Assembly: GCF_000467105.1 (NCBI RefSeq)
Contig: NZ_BATI01000043.1
Location: 1 to 38,278, forward strand
Reading direction: 5' to 3'
Length of the DNA stretch: 38,278 nucleotides
DNA from: Aquipseudomonas alcaligenes NBRC 14159
GTDB lineage: Bacteria; Pseudomonadota; Gammaproteobacteria; Pseudomonadales; Pseudomonadaceae
Positions within the stretch are counted from its first letter, which is position 1; every line of letters starts with the position of its first letter. Positions 9,584 to 16,992 of the stretch are shown in pieces. The position numbers and the translations under genes are program-made. Under the pieces are notes generated by a model, which made no database searches, was not told the DNA's origin, and saw only the letters and a program-made list of their open reading frames with translations.

Positions 9584-10117
9584 CTACTTCTTCTTAGCTT
9601 CTTTGCGACGTACGACTTCGTCGGAATAACGCACGCCTTTGCCTTTGTACGGCTCAGGACGACGGAAGTCGCGGATCTCCGCAGCCACCTGACCGACCAG
9701 CTGCTTGTCGATGCCCTTGATCAGGATATCGGTCTGGCTGGGGGTTTCAGCGGTAACGCCTTGCGGCAGTTCGTAGTCGATCGGGTGGGAGAAGCCCAGC
9801 GCGAGGTTCAGCACCTGGCCCTTGGCCTGGGCCTTGTAACCGACACCAACCAGCTGCAGCTTGCGCTCGAAGCCTTGGCTCACGCCAATGACCATGTTGT
9901 TGACCAGTGCACGAGTGGTACCGGCCATGGCGCGGTTCTGCTGATCGCCATTGCGGGCGGCAAAACGCAGCTCACCGGCGTCCTGGATGACCTCCACGGA
10001 CGAGTGAACGTTCAGTTCGAGGGTGCCCTTGGCGCCCTTGATCGAAAGCTGTTGGCCTGCGAGTTTGACCTCGACACCAGCCGGCAGCTTAACGGGGTTC
10101 TTAGCAACGCGAGACAT
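9584..10117 (-). CDS. rplF: 50S ribosomal protein L6
   Basis: L6 supports the factor-binding region near the sarcin-ricin loop. It is 177 residues from MSRVAKNPVKLPAGVEVKL. A further 22 in-frame upstream codons would reach back into rpsH and are not conserved, so the start at 10117 was chosen; a purine-rich run lies just upstream. The two tandem L6 folds are visible, the second ending in the motif PEPYKGKGVRYSDEVVRRKE. The gene is 13 bases after rpsH. Confidence 0.97.
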   Translation of the reverse strand: MSRVAKNPVKLPAGVEVKLAGQQLSIKGAKGTLELNVHSSVEVIQDAGELRFAARNGDQQNRAMAGTTRALVNNMVIGVSQGFERKLQLVGVGYKAQAKGQVLNLALGFSHPIDYELPQGVTAETPSQTDILIKGIDKQLVGQVAAEIRDFRRPEPYKGKGVRYSDEVVRRKEAKKK

Positions 10118-10130
10118 GCTTATCCCCCCC

Positions 10131-10523
10131 TTAGAACACGGTGCAGAGCACTTCACCGCCGACACCGGCAGCACGTGCAGCACGATCAGTCATCACACCT
10201 TTGTTGGTGGAGACGATGGAAACGCCCAGACCGCCACGAACTTTCGGCAGCTGGTCGACAGGCTTGTACTGGCGCAGGCCAGGACGGCTGACGCGCTTCA
10301 CTTCTTCGATGACCGGACGGCCTTCGAAATACTTCAGCTCGATGGACAGCTGCGGCTTGGCGTCGCTGCTGACCTGGTATCCCGCGATGTAACCTTCGTT
10401 CTTGAGAACGTTGGCTACTGCCACCTTCAGCTTGGAAGACGGCATGCTTACTACCGACTTTTCAGCCATCTGGGCATTACGGATACGAGTTAGCATGTCC
10501 GCTAACGGGTCCTGCATACTCAT
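10131..10523 (-). CDS. rpsH: 30S ribosomal protein S8
   Basis: Primary 16S central-domain binder. In E. coli it is the translational repressor of the spc operon. The 130-residue product starts MSMQDPLADMLTRIRNAQMA. It ends with the conserved RPGLRQYKPVDQLPKVRGGLGVSIVSTNKGVMTDR region and VGGEVLCTVF. In this window it is the first gene after two hairpins and an inferred promoter, so it may head a separate transcript. The ATG is preceded by TTAGGAGC. Confidence 0.98.
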   Translation of the reverse strand: MSMQDPLADMLTRIRNAQMAEKSVVSMPSSKLKVAVANVLKNEGYIAGYQVSSDAKPQLSIELKYFEGRPVIEEVKRVSRPGLRQYKPVDQLPKVRGGLGVSIVSTNKGVMTDRAARAAGVGGEVLCTVF

Positions 10524-10538
10524 GGGCTAGATGCTCCT

Positions 10539-10565
10539 AAAACAAAAAGAACAGCCTTTCGGCTG
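10539..10565 (-). terminator. Possible attenuator in the rpsH leader
   Basis: A 5-bp stem (10552-10556 with 10561-10565) closed by a GAAA tetraloop is followed on the minus strand by TTCTTTTTGTTTT. It sits about 30 bases upstream of rpsH. The U-rich tail is strong but the stem is short, so it could be an attenuator or only a U-rich leader. Confidence 0.35.
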
Positions 10566-10611
10566 GAACCATCCACGAGCTCGGCAAATGCCAGGCTCAG
10601 GAGAGCCGGAC

Positions 10612-10640
10612 ATTCTAGAGATCGATCAAAAATGAATCAA
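10612..10640 (-). promoter_or_regulatory. Internal spc promoter (rpsH)
   Basis: The -35 is TTGATT (10635-10640), the spacer is exactly 17 bp, and the -10 is TAGAAT (10612-10617, five of six consensus bases). The discriminator starts GTCCGGC. The first five bases of the -35 lie inside the 3' arm of the upstream hairpin. The predicted leader is about 82 nt. Confidence 0.65.
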
Positions 10641-10659
10641 GCCCCAAAAGGGGCTTGAT
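10636..10659 (-). terminator. Second terminator hairpin after rpsN
   Basis: A perfect 10-bp stem (10636-10645 with 10650-10659) with a 4-base loop reads TCATTTTTGATC afterwards on the minus strand. With the hairpin at 10670-10690 it makes a tandem pair between rpsN and rpsH. Confidence 0.7.
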
Positions 10660-10669
10660 CGATAAAACA

Positions 10670-10690
10670 AAGCCGGCACTAGGCCGGCTT
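10670..10690 (-). terminator. First terminator hairpin after rpsN
   Basis: A perfect 8-bp stem (10670-10677 with 10683-10690) with a 5-base loop is followed on the minus strand by TGTTTTATC. It starts 8 bases past the rpsN stop, which is a normal place for an intrinsic terminator. Confidence 0.7.
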
Positions 10691-10698
10691 CGCTTTCA

Positions 10699-11004
10699 TT
10701 ACCAGCTGGCTTTCACCAGACCCGGTACATCACCGCGCATCGCAGCTTCGCGCAGCTTGTTACGGCCGAGGCCGAACTTGCGGTACACGCCGTGCGGACG
10801 GCCGGTGATGCGGCAACGGTTACGCAGGCGGCTGGCGCTGGCGTCACGCGGTTGCTTTTGCAGGGCGATCTGGGCTTCCCAACGCTGCTCCGGAGTGGAG
10901 TTCGGGTTGGCAATCACAGCTTTGAGCTCAGCACGCTTCTTAGCGAACTTGGCAACCGTCAGCTGACGCTTCAGCTCGCGGTTTTTCATGCTCTTCTTGG
11001 CCAT
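10699..11004 (-). CDS. rpsN: 30S ribosomal protein S14 (zinc-independent type)
   Basis: Late-assembling small-subunit head protein. At 101 residues, with no CxxC pairs, it is the long zinc-free C- form. It starts MAKKSMKNRELKRQLTVAKF, and the C-terminal domain has RLRNRCRITGRPHGVYRKFGLGR and ends LVKASW. It is 12 bases downstream of rplE. It is followed by two hairpins, so it may be the last gene of the transcript that begins at rpsJ. Confidence 0.98.
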   Translation of the reverse strand: MAKKSMKNRELKRQLTVAKFAKKRAELKAVIANPNSTPEQRWEAQIALQKQPRDASASRLRNRCRITGRPHGVYRKFGLGRNKLREAAMRGDVPGLVKASW

Positions 11005-11016
11005 TTCCTACTCCAA

Positions 11017-11556
11017 TCAGTTGCGGAACGGGAACTTGAAGGCGCGCAGCAGGGCGCGACCTTCATCGTCCGTACGGGCGGTGGTGGTCAGGGTGATGTC
11101 CAGACCACGCAGAGCATCGATCTTGTCGTAATCGATTTCCGGGAAGATGATCTGCTCTTTGACACCCATGCTGTAGTTGCCACGACCATCGAAGGACTTG
11201 GCATTCAGGCCGCGGAAGTCACGCACGCGCGGCAGGGAGATGGAGAGCAGGCGATCCAGGAATTCGTACATGCGATCGCGACGCAGGGTCACCTTGACAC
11301 CGATCGGCCAACCTTCACGAACCTTGAAGCCAGCAATGGACTTGCGAGCGAAGGTCACGACGGGCTTTTGACCGGTGATCTTTTCCAGGTCGGCAACAGC
11401 GTTTTCGATGATTTTCTTGTCACCGATCGCTTCGCCAAGACCCATGTTCAGGGTGATTTTGGTAACGCGCGGAACTTCCATCACGTTGGCCAGCTGAAGT
11501 TCTTCCTTCAGCTTGGGCGCGATTTCTTTCCGGTAAATCTCTTTCAGTCGTGCCAT
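11017..11556 (-). CDS. rplE: 50S ribosomal protein L5
   Basis: L5 binds 5S rRNA and contacts P-site tRNA in the central protuberance. The product has 179 residues. Motifs include LQLANVMEVPRVTKITLNMGLGEA and, near the C-terminus, GNYSMGVKEQIIFPEIDYDKID followed by GLDITLTTTARTDDEGRALL. The length equals E. coli L5. Gaps are 19 bases to rplX and 12 to rpsN. In E. coli the S8 target on spc mRNA lies near the rplE start; I did not see a clear copy here. Confidence 0.98.
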   Translation of the reverse strand: MARLKEIYRKEIAPKLKEELQLANVMEVPRVTKITLNMGLGEAIGDKKIIENAVADLEKITGQKPVVTFARKSIAGFKVREGWPIGVKVTLRRDRMYEFLDRLLSISLPRVRDFRGLNAKSFDGRGNYSMGVKEQIIFPEIDYDKIDALRGLDITLTTTARTDDEGRALLRAFKFPFRN

Positions 11557-11575
11557 GGTGTTTTACCTATGATTC

Positions 11576-11890
11576 TCAAGCGCCAACCGGCTTTTGGGTG
11601 GACTTGAAGACACGAATTTTCTTACCGTCTTCGACTTTGAAACCAACACGGTCAGCCTTGTTGGTTTCGCCGTTGAAGATAGCGACGTTGGAAACGTGCA
11701 GCGGCGCCTCTTTCTCGACGATACCGCCCTGAACACCAGCCATCGGGTTCGGTTTGGTATGACGCTTGACGAGGTTGATGCCGCCGACGATCAGACGATC
11801 GTCAGCCAGCACTTTCAGCACCTTGCCGCGCTTGCCCTTGTCTTTGCCGGCGATGACGATGATCTCGTCGTCACGACGAATCTTTTGCAT
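11576..11890 (-). CDS. rplX: 50S ribosomal protein L24
   Basis: Assembly initiator of the large subunit, at the tunnel exit. The product has 104 residues and starts MQKIRRDDEIIVIAGKDKGKRGKVLKV. This is the KOW motif, which is followed by VGGINLVKRHTKPNPMAG. Length and motif are standard. It lies 12 bases after rplN and 19 before rplE. This rplN-rplX-rplE order is conserved. Confidence 0.98.
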   Translation of the reverse strand: MQKIRRDDEIIVIAGKDKGKRGKVLKVLADDRLIVGGINLVKRHTKPNPMAGVQGGIVEKEAPLHVSNVAIFNGETNKADRVGFKVEDGKKIRVFKSTQKPVGA

Positions 11891-11902
11891 GACGGCTTCT
11901 CC

Positions 11903-12271
11903 TTAGAGCACTTCGGGGGCGAGCGAGACGATCTTCATGAACTTCTCGGAACGCAGTTCACGAGTCACCGGCCCGAAGATACGGGTGCCGATCGGCTCTT
12001 GCTTGTTGTTCAGCAGAACAGCGGCGTTGCCGTCGAAGCGGATGATCGAGCCATCGGCACGGCGTACGCCGTGACGGGTGCGGACCACAACAGCGGTCAT
12101 CACCTGGCCTTTCTTCACCTTGCCGCGCGGAATCGCTTCCTTCACGGTGACCTTGATGATGTCGCCGATACCGGCATAACGACGGTGCGAACCACCAAGG
12201 ACCTTGATGCACATAACGCGACGAGCACCGCTGTTGTCAGCGACGTCGAGCATGGATTGAGTCTGAATCAT
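11903..12271 (-). CDS. rplN: 50S ribosomal protein L14
   Basis: Interface protein of the large subunit that forms an intersubunit bridge with 16S rRNA. It has 122 residues. It starts MIQTQSMLDVADNSGARRVMCIKVLGG and carries GDIIKVTVKEAIPRGKVKKG and the tail LRSEKFMKIVSLAPEVL. It is the classical first gene of the spc operon, but here it follows rpsQ by only 22 bases. I see no terminator or promoter in that gap, so S10 and the first part of spc are probably one transcript. Confidence 0.98.
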   Translation of the reverse strand: MIQTQSMLDVADNSGARRVMCIKVLGGSHRRYAGIGDIIKVTVKEAIPRGKVKKGQVMTAVVVRTRHGVRRADGSIIRFDGNAAVLLNNKQEPIGTRIFGPVTRELRSEKFMKIVSLAPEVL

Positions 12272-12293
12272 ATCTTTCTCCGACCCTTAGTCC

Positions 12294-12560
12294 TTAGACT
12301 TCCACGGCACGTTCGACGATTTCCACCAGGGCCCAGGACTTGGTCTTGGCCAGCGGACGGGTCTCACGAATGGTGACCTTGTCGCCGATTTTGCACTGGT
12401 TGCTTTCGTCGTGGGCGTGCAGCTTGGTCGAACGCTTCACGTACTTACCGTAGATCGGGTGCTTGACGCGACGCTCGATCAGAACGGTGATGGTCTTGTC
12501 CATTTTGTCGCTGACGACACGGCCGGTCAGCGTACGGACGGTTTTCTCTGCTTCAGCCAT
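12294..12560 (-). CDS. rpsQ: 30S ribosomal protein S17
   Basis: Primary 16S binder with an OB fold. The start chosen is the ATG of MAEAEKTVRTLTGRVVSDKMD (88 residues), matching the remembered P. aeruginosa protein. A GTG two codons upstream overlaps the rpmC stop and is less likely. Conserved elements are GRVVSDKMDKTITVLIERRVKHP and IGDKVTIRETRPLAKTKSW. It lies 2 bases after rpmC and 22 before rplN. Confidence 0.96.
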   Translation of the reverse strand: MAEAEKTVRTLTGRVVSDKMDKTITVLIERRVKHPIYGKYVKRSTKLHAHDESNQCKIGDKVTIRETRPLAKTKSWALVEIVERAVEV

Positions 12561-12562
12561 GA

Positions 12563-12754
12563 TCACTTACCTGCCTGCTGGTTGAGCACAGTTTTCACGC
12601 GAGCGATGTCGCGCTTCACTTGCGAGAGCAGGTGAGACTGCCCCAACTGACCAGTCGCCTTCTGCATACGCAGATTGAACTGGTCGCGCAGCAGGCCGAG
12701 CAGTTGCTCGTTCAGCTGCTGAACCGATTTTTCACGGAGTTCTTTCGCTTTCAT
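12563..12754 (-). CDS. rpmC: 50S ribosomal protein L29
   Basis: Small helical protein at the tunnel exit, near the signal recognition particle and trigger factor site. It is 63 residues, starting MKAKELREKSVQQLNEQLLG at 12754. The ATG shares one base with the rplP stop (TGATG), so coupled translation is likely. The alternative GTG at 12757 would add one residue and is not favoured. The signature LNLRMQ-like stretch appears as QFNLRMQKATGQLG. Confidence 0.96.
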   Translation of the reverse strand: MKAKELREKSVQQLNEQLLGLLRDQFNLRMQKATGQLGQSHLLSQVKRDIARVKTVLNQQAGK

Positions 12755-13167
12755 CACATCACCGTCCGCTTAACAAAGGAGGTGGCGAGGGGCAGCTTTG
12801 CAGCAGCCAGGGCGAAAGCCTCACGCGCCAGCTCTTCCGGAACACCTTCGATCTCGTACAGCACCTTGCCCGGCTGGATCTGGGCTACCCAGTACTCGAC
12901 GCCACCCTTACCTTTACCCATACGAACTTCGAGGGGCTTTTTGGTAACCGGCTTGTCCGGGAACACGCGGATCCAGATTTTACCGCCACGCTTCACGTGA
13001 CGAGTCAGGGCACGACGGGCTGCTTCGATTTGACGAGCAGTCAGGCGACCACGGGAAACAGCTTTCAGGGCGAATTCGCCGAAGCTGACCTTGCTACCGC
13101 GCTGAGCCAGACCACGGTTGTGGCCGGTCATTTGCTTGCGGAATTTTGTACGCTTGGGTTGCAGCAT
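12754..13167 (-). CDS. rplP: 50S ribosomal protein L16
   Basis: L16 lines the A-site region and central protuberance and is needed late in 50S assembly. The product has 137 residues. It starts MLQPKRTKFRKQMTGHNRGLAQRG. Conserved stretches are LTARQIEAARRALTRHVKRGGKIWIRVFP and KPLEVRMGKGKGGVEYWVA. The length is one more than E. coli. The last base of its stop is the first base of rpmC; rpsC lies 12 bases upstream. Confidence 0.98.
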   Translation of the reverse strand: MLQPKRTKFRKQMTGHNRGLAQRGSKVSFGEFALKAVSRGRLTARQIEAARRALTRHVKRGGKIWIRVFPDKPVTKKPLEVRMGKGKGGVEYWVAQIQPGKVLYEIEGVPEELAREAFALAAAKLPLATSFVKRTVM

Positions 13168-13179
13168 TTTGCGTACTCC

Positions 13180-13866
13180 TTACTTAGCAGCTTTTTTACG
13201 CGGCGCCGGAGCGGCAGGCTTGGACTCTTCCAGCTGGCCACCAATGACCTCGCCTTTGAAGATCCACACCTTCACACCGATCACACCGTAAGTGGTGTGC
13301 GCTTCGTAGGTGGCGTAATCGATATCGGCACGCAGGGTGTGCAGGGGCACACGACCTTCGCGATACCATTCGGTACGGGCGATTTCCGCACCACCGAGAC
13401 GACCGCTTACCTGGATCTTGATGCCCTTGGCACCAATACGCATGGCGTTCTGCACGGCGCGCTTCATGGCACGACGGAACATAACGCGGCGCTCCAGCTG
13501 CTGAGCAACGCTCTGAGCTACCAGCATACCGTCGAGTTCCGGCTTGCGGATCTCTTCGATGTTGATGTGCACCGGCACACCCATTTGCTTGGTCAGGTCC
13601 TGACGCAGCTTCTCAACATCTTCACCTTTCTTGCCGATCACGATGCCGGGACGAGCGGTGTGGATGGTGATGCGTGCGGTTTGAGCCGGGCGAGCGATGT
13701 CGATGCGGCTTACGGACGCGCTTTTTAGTTTGTCCTGGAGATACTCACGAACCTGCAGGTCGGCCAGCAGATAATCAGCGTATTGACGCTTTTCTGCGTA
13801 CCAGACGGAGGTGTGCTCCTTGACGATTCCCAGGCGGATGCCAACGGGATGTACTTTCTGACCCAT
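13180..13866 (-). CDS. rpsC: 30S ribosomal protein S3
   Basis: S3 forms the mRNA entry channel and helicase with S4 and S5. The start is at MGQKVHPVGIRLGIVKEHTS (228 residues). A further 28 in-frame upstream codons run back into rplV and are excluded. The KH domain has GIVIGKKGEDVEKLRQDL (a GxxG variant). The C-terminal domain includes YGVIGVKVWIFKGEV and ends in a basic tail PAAPAPRKKAAK. It lies 13 bases after rplV. Confidence 0.98.
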   Translation of the reverse strand: MGQKVHPVGIRLGIVKEHTSVWYAEKRQYADYLLADLQVREYLQDKLKSASVSRIDIARPAQTARITIHTARPGIVIGKKGEDVEKLRQDLTKQMGVPVHINIEEIRKPELDGMLVAQSVAQQLERRVMFRRAMKRAVQNAMRIGAKGIKIQVSGRLGGAEIARTEWYREGRVPLHTLRADIDYATYEAHTTYGVIGVKVWIFKGEVIGGQLEESKPAAPAPRKKAAK

Positions 13867-13879
13867 CTGATCGACTCCG

Positions 13880-14212
13880 TTACTTGTCCGCAACCTTGAC
13901 AGTGATATGGCAAGACCGCTTGACGATGCGATCAGCACGGCCTTTGGCACGCGGCATGATGCGCTTAAGCGAACGCCCCTCGTTGACGAAAACGGTGCTG
14001 ACCTTCAGGTCATCAACGTCTGCGCCTTCGTTGTGCTCGGCGTTGGCAACGGCCGACTCCAGCACTTTCTTGATGATCTCGGCGGCTTTCTTCGAACTGA
14101 AAGCCAGCAGGTTGAGCGCTTCGCCCACCTTCTTCCCGCGGATCTGGTCGGCGACCAAGCGGGCTTTCTGGGCGGAGATTCGAGCGCCCGACAGCTTAGC
14201 GGCTACTTCCAT
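13880..14212 (-). CDS. rplV: 50S ribosomal protein L22
   Basis: L22 lines the nascent-peptide tunnel with L4 through a long beta-hairpin. It has 110 residues, the same as E. coli. The body includes GARISAQKARLVADQIRGKKVGEALNLL. The tunnel loop is visible as EGRSLKRIMPRAKGRADRIVKR. No deletion of the macrolide-resistance type is seen in the loop. It sits between rpsS and rpsC with 13-base gaps on both sides. Confidence 0.98.
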   Translation of the reverse strand: MEVAAKLSGARISAQKARLVADQIRGKKVGEALNLLAFSSKKAAEIIKKVLESAVANAEHNEGADVDDLKVSTVFVNEGRSLKRIMPRAKGRADRIVKRSCHITVKVADK

Positions 14213-14225
14213 CTTTCCTTACCCC

Positions 14226-14501
14226 TTAACGCTTGGCTTTCTTGTCCGCAGCGTGCCCACGATAAGTGCGGGTACCAGCGAACTCGCCGAGTTTGTGGCC
14301 GACCATGTCTTCGTTCACGAGGACCGGGACATGTTGACGACCGTTATGCACAGCGATGGTCAGACCGACCATCTGCGGCAGAATGATGGAGCGACGCGAC
14401 CAGGTTTTAACCGGCTTGCGATCGTTCTTTTCCACCGCCACTTCGATCTTCTTCAGTAGGTGAAGATCGATAAAAGGACCTTTTTTCAGAGAACGCGGCA
14501 C
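14226..14501 (-). CDS. rpsS: 30S ribosomal protein S19
   Basis: Head protein that pairs with S13 and contributes to an intersubunit bridge. It has 91 residues. It starts MPRSLKKGPFIDLHLLKKIE and contains KTWSRRSIILPQMVGLTIAVHNG and VLVNEDMVGHKLGEFAGTRTYRGH. The length is that of the family. Gaps are 16 bases to rplB and 13 to rplV. Confidence 0.98.
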   Translation of the reverse strand: MPRSLKKGPFIDLHLLKKIEVAVEKNDRKPVKTWSRRSIILPQMVGLTIAVHNGRQHVPVLVNEDMVGHKLGEFAGTRTYRGHAADKKAKR

Positions 14502-14517
14502 TGTCGTATCCCTCTAA

Positions 14518-15339
14518 TTACTTACGGCGGCGAACGATCATGTTGTCGGTACGCTTGTTCGCACGGGTCTTCGCACCCTTGGTCGGGAAGCCCCACGGCG
14601 AAACCGGGTGACGACCACCAGAAGTACGGCCCTCACCACCACCATGCGGGTGGTCGACCGGGTTCATGGCAACACCACGAACGGTCGGGCGAACGCCACG
14701 CCAACGTTTGGCACCGGCTTTACCCAGGGAGCGCAGGCTGTGCTCGGAGTTGGATACTTCACCCAGGGTTGCACGGCACTCGGAGAGAACCTTGCGCATC
14801 TCGCCGGAGCGCAGACGCAGGGTGACGTAGGCACCTTCACGGGCTACCAGCTGGGCGGAAGCACCAGCGGAACGAACCAGCTGAGCGCCTTTACCCGGCT
14901 TCAGCTCGATACCGTGAACGGTCGAACCAACAGGGATATTGCGCAGCGGCAGGCAGTTACCGGCCTTGATCGGAGCAGCAGCACCGGATACCAGTTGATC
15001 GCCAGCGCTCACGCCTTTCGGCGCGATGATGTAGCGACGCTCACCGTCGGCATATTTCAGCAGAGCGATGTGGGCGGTACGGTTCGGATCGTATTCCACG
15101 CGCTCAACGACGGCAGGGATGCCATCCTTATTGCGACGGAAGTCGACCAGACGGTAGTGCTGCTTGTGGCCACCGCCGATGTGGCGAGTGGTGATACGAC
15201 CGTTGTTGTTACGGCCGCCAGTCTTCGACTTCTTCTCGAGCAGCGGAGCATGAGGAGCGCCTTTGTGCAGCTCCTGATTGACCACTTTGACCACGAAACG
15301 GCGGCCAGCGGAAGTCGGTTTGCATTTAACAATTGCCAT
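14518..15339 (-). CDS. rplB: 50S ribosomal protein L2
   Basis: Core protein near the peptidyl transferase centre, required for subunit association. The product has 273 residues. The N-terminal OB fold is followed by an SH3-like domain. The conserved loop near the active centre is visible as RPTVRGVAMNPVDHPHGGGEGR, including the histidine equivalent to E. coli H229. The C-terminus is basic (TRANKRTDNMIVRRRK). It lies 14 bases after rplW and 16 before rpsS. Confidence 0.99.
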   Translation of the reverse strand: MAIVKCKPTSAGRRFVVKVVNQELHKGAPHAPLLEKKSKTGGRNNNGRITTRHIGGGHKQHYRLVDFRRNKDGIPAVVERVEYDPNRTAHIALLKYADGERRYIIAPKGVSAGDQLVSGAAAPIKAGNCLPLRNIPVGSTVHGIELKPGKGAQLVRSAGASAQLVAREGAYVTLRLRSGEMRKVLSECRATLGEVSNSEHSLRSLGKAGAKRWRGVRPTVRGVAMNPVDHPHGGGEGRTSGGRHPVSPWGFPTKGAKTRANKRTDNMIVRRRK

Positions 15340-15353
15340 GATGCGCCCCTACC

Positions 15354-15653
15354 TTACTCAGCACTGCTGGTGAAATCGAGATCTTGGCCAGCCTGGAGGG
15401 AGACATACGCCTTCTTCCAGTCGTTGCGCTTGCCCAGGCCGCGAGCGGTACGCTTGGTCTTGCCCTGTACGTTGACAGTGCGAACCTCGTCCACTTTGAC
15501 GCTGAACAGGCTTTCAACGGCCTTCTTGATTTCCAGCTTGGTTGCATCAACGGCAACCTTGAAAACGAATTGGCTCTTACCATCTGCCAGCACGGAGGCT
15601 TTCTCGGAGATGTGCGGGCCAACCAGCACTTTGAATACGCGTTCCTGGTTCAT
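15354..15653 (-). CDS. rplW: 50S ribosomal protein L23
   Basis: Tunnel-exit protein that docks trigger factor and the signal recognition particle. It has 99 residues, starting MNQERVFKVLVGPHISEKAS. The conserved motif appears as FKVAVDATKLEIKKAVESLF. A basic patch is seen in KTKRTARGLGKRNDWKKAYV. The ATG overlaps the rplD stop by four bases (ATGA), so translational coupling with L4 is likely. Confidence 0.98.
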   Translation of the reverse strand: MNQERVFKVLVGPHISEKASVLADGKSQFVFKVAVDATKLEIKKAVESLFSVKVDEVRTVNVQGKTKRTARGLGKRNDWKKAYVSLQAGQDLDFTSSAE

Positions 15654-16252
15654 GCCAGCAGCTCCTCGAATTTCTTCACGGCCGACACGGTTACCAGCAC
15701 TTTGTCGAAGGCGATCAGGCTGACCGGATCGGTGCCTTGAACGTCACGAACATCAACGTGCGGCAGGTTGCGCGCAGCCAGGTACAGATTCTGGTCAACG
15801 GCCTCGGTGACGATCAGCACATCGCTCAGACCCATGCCGTTCAGCTTGCCCAGCAGAGCCTTGGTTTTCGGAGCTTCGACAGCGAAGTCTTCAACCACGA
15901 CCAGACGATCCAGACGAACCAGCTCGGAGAGGATGGAGCGCAGAGCAGCGCGGTACATCTTCTTGTTCAGCTTCTGGCTGTGATCCTGCGGCTTGGCAGC
16001 GAAGGTCACGCCACCGCCACGCCAGATCGGGCCAACGCTGGAACCGGAACGAGCACGACCAGTGCCCTTCTGGCGCCACGGCTTTTTGCCACCACCGGTG
16101 ACTTCAGCGCGAGTTTTCTGAGCACGGGTACCCTGACGACCGCCAGCCATGTAGGCGACGACAGCCTGGTGTACCAGAGTCTCGTTGAACTCACCGCCGA
16201 ACGTGCGCTCGCTGACTTCGATAGCCTGAGCGCCATTTACATTCAGTTGCAT
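15650..16252 (-). CDS. rplD: 50S ribosomal protein L4
   Basis: L4 contacts the tunnel constriction. In E. coli it represses the S10 operon at both transcription and translation. It has 200 residues. The tunnel loop is visible as TRAQKTRAEVTGGGKKPWRQKGTGRARSGS with the standard KPWRQKGTGRAR core. The globular part includes RSILSELVRLDRLVVVEDF. It overlaps rplW by four bases. Whether it regulates this operon is not visible; the leader here is about 59 nt, far shorter than in E. coli. Confidence 0.98.
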   Translation of the reverse strand: MQLNVNGAQAIEVSERTFGGEFNETLVHQAVVAYMAGGRQGTRAQKTRAEVTGGGKKPWRQKGTGRARSGSSVGPIWRGGGVTFAAKPQDHSQKLNKKMYRAALRSILSELVRLDRLVVVEDFAVEAPKTKALLGKLNGMGLSDVLIVTEAVDQNLYLAARNLPHVDVRDVQGTDPVSLIAFDKVLVTVSAVKKFEELLA

Positions 16253-16266
16253 CTCAGCTTCCCCTA

Positions 16267-16902
16267 TTAACCGCGAGCTTTGACAGCCGGACGCACCAGC
16301 ACGTCGCCACCGGTAGCGCCCGGAACGGCCCCCTTGACCAGCAGCAGATTACGCTCGGCGTCGACACGGACCACTTCCAGGGACTGTACGGTCACGCGCT
16401 CGGCGCCAAGATGACCGGACATTTTCTTGCCCTTGAATACACGACCAGGAGTCTGGCACTGGCCGATGGAGCCCGGAGCGCGGTGGGAAACGGAGTTACC
16501 GTGGGTATTGTCCTGACCGCGGAAGTTCCAGCGCTTGATGGTACCGGCATAGCCTTTACCTTTGGACTCACCGGTAACGTCTACCAGCTGGCCAGCTTGG
16601 AACAGTTCGGCAGTGATCTGATCGCCAGCCTGGTACTCGCCTTCTTCCAGGCGGAATTCCCAGACGCCACGACCAGCAGCGACATTAGCCTTGGCGAAGT
16701 GACCGGCCTGAGCCTTGGTAACGCGGGAAGCACGACGCTCGCCCACAGTCACCTGCACAGCACGGTAGCCATCGCTTTCTTCGGATTTGAACTGGGTGAC
16801 ACGATTCGGCTCGATCTCAATGACCGTAACCGGAATGGAGACACCTTCTTCGGTGAAAATACGGGTCATACCCGCTTTCCGACCGACTACACCAATAGTC
16901 AT
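16267..16902 (-). CDS. rplC: 50S ribosomal protein L3
   Basis: Early assembly protein whose loop reaches the peptidyl transferase centre. The start is MTIGVVGRKAGMTRIFTEEG (211 residues). Eleven in-frame codons upstream lack conservation and fall in the spacer. The central loop has WNFRGQDNTHGNSVSHRAPG and GSIGQCQTPGRVFKGKKMSGH, with the glutamine that PrmB methylates in E. coli (Q150). It is separated from rpsJ by 83 bases, the largest gap within this operon apart from rpsN-rpsH. Confidence 0.98.
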   Translation of the reverse strand: MTIGVVGRKAGMTRIFTEEGVSIPVTVIEIEPNRVTQFKSEESDGYRAVQVTVGERRASRVTKAQAGHFAKANVAAGRGVWEFRLEEGEYQAGDQITAELFQAGQLVDVTGESKGKGYAGTIKRWNFRGQDNTHGNSVSHRAPGSIGQCQTPGRVFKGKKMSGHLGAERVTVQSLEVVRVDAERNLLLVKGAVPGATGGDVLVRPAVKARG

Positions 16903-16966
16903 GTTGTAAACCTCATGAGTGTACGGGGCTTTCACCCGCTATGGCCGCCCATTTCAGAGCGTTACA

Positions 16967-16992
16967 CGACTAAAACCGCCAGGTTTTAGCCG
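16967..16992 (-). promoter_or_regulatory. RNA hairpin embedding the rpsJ stop codon
   Basis: In the minus-strand transcript an 11-bp stem including one G-U pair (16967-16977 with 16982-16992) and a 4-base loop covers the rpsJ stop at 16986-16988. No U-tract follows, so it is not a simple terminator. A role in processing, stability or spacing between rpsJ and rplC is possible. Confidence 0.5.

Noticed and set aside
12272..12293. A separate promoter for spc at rplN
   Set aside because: The gap from rpsQ is 22 bases, with no terminator and no paired boxes; continuous transcription from S10 is more likely.
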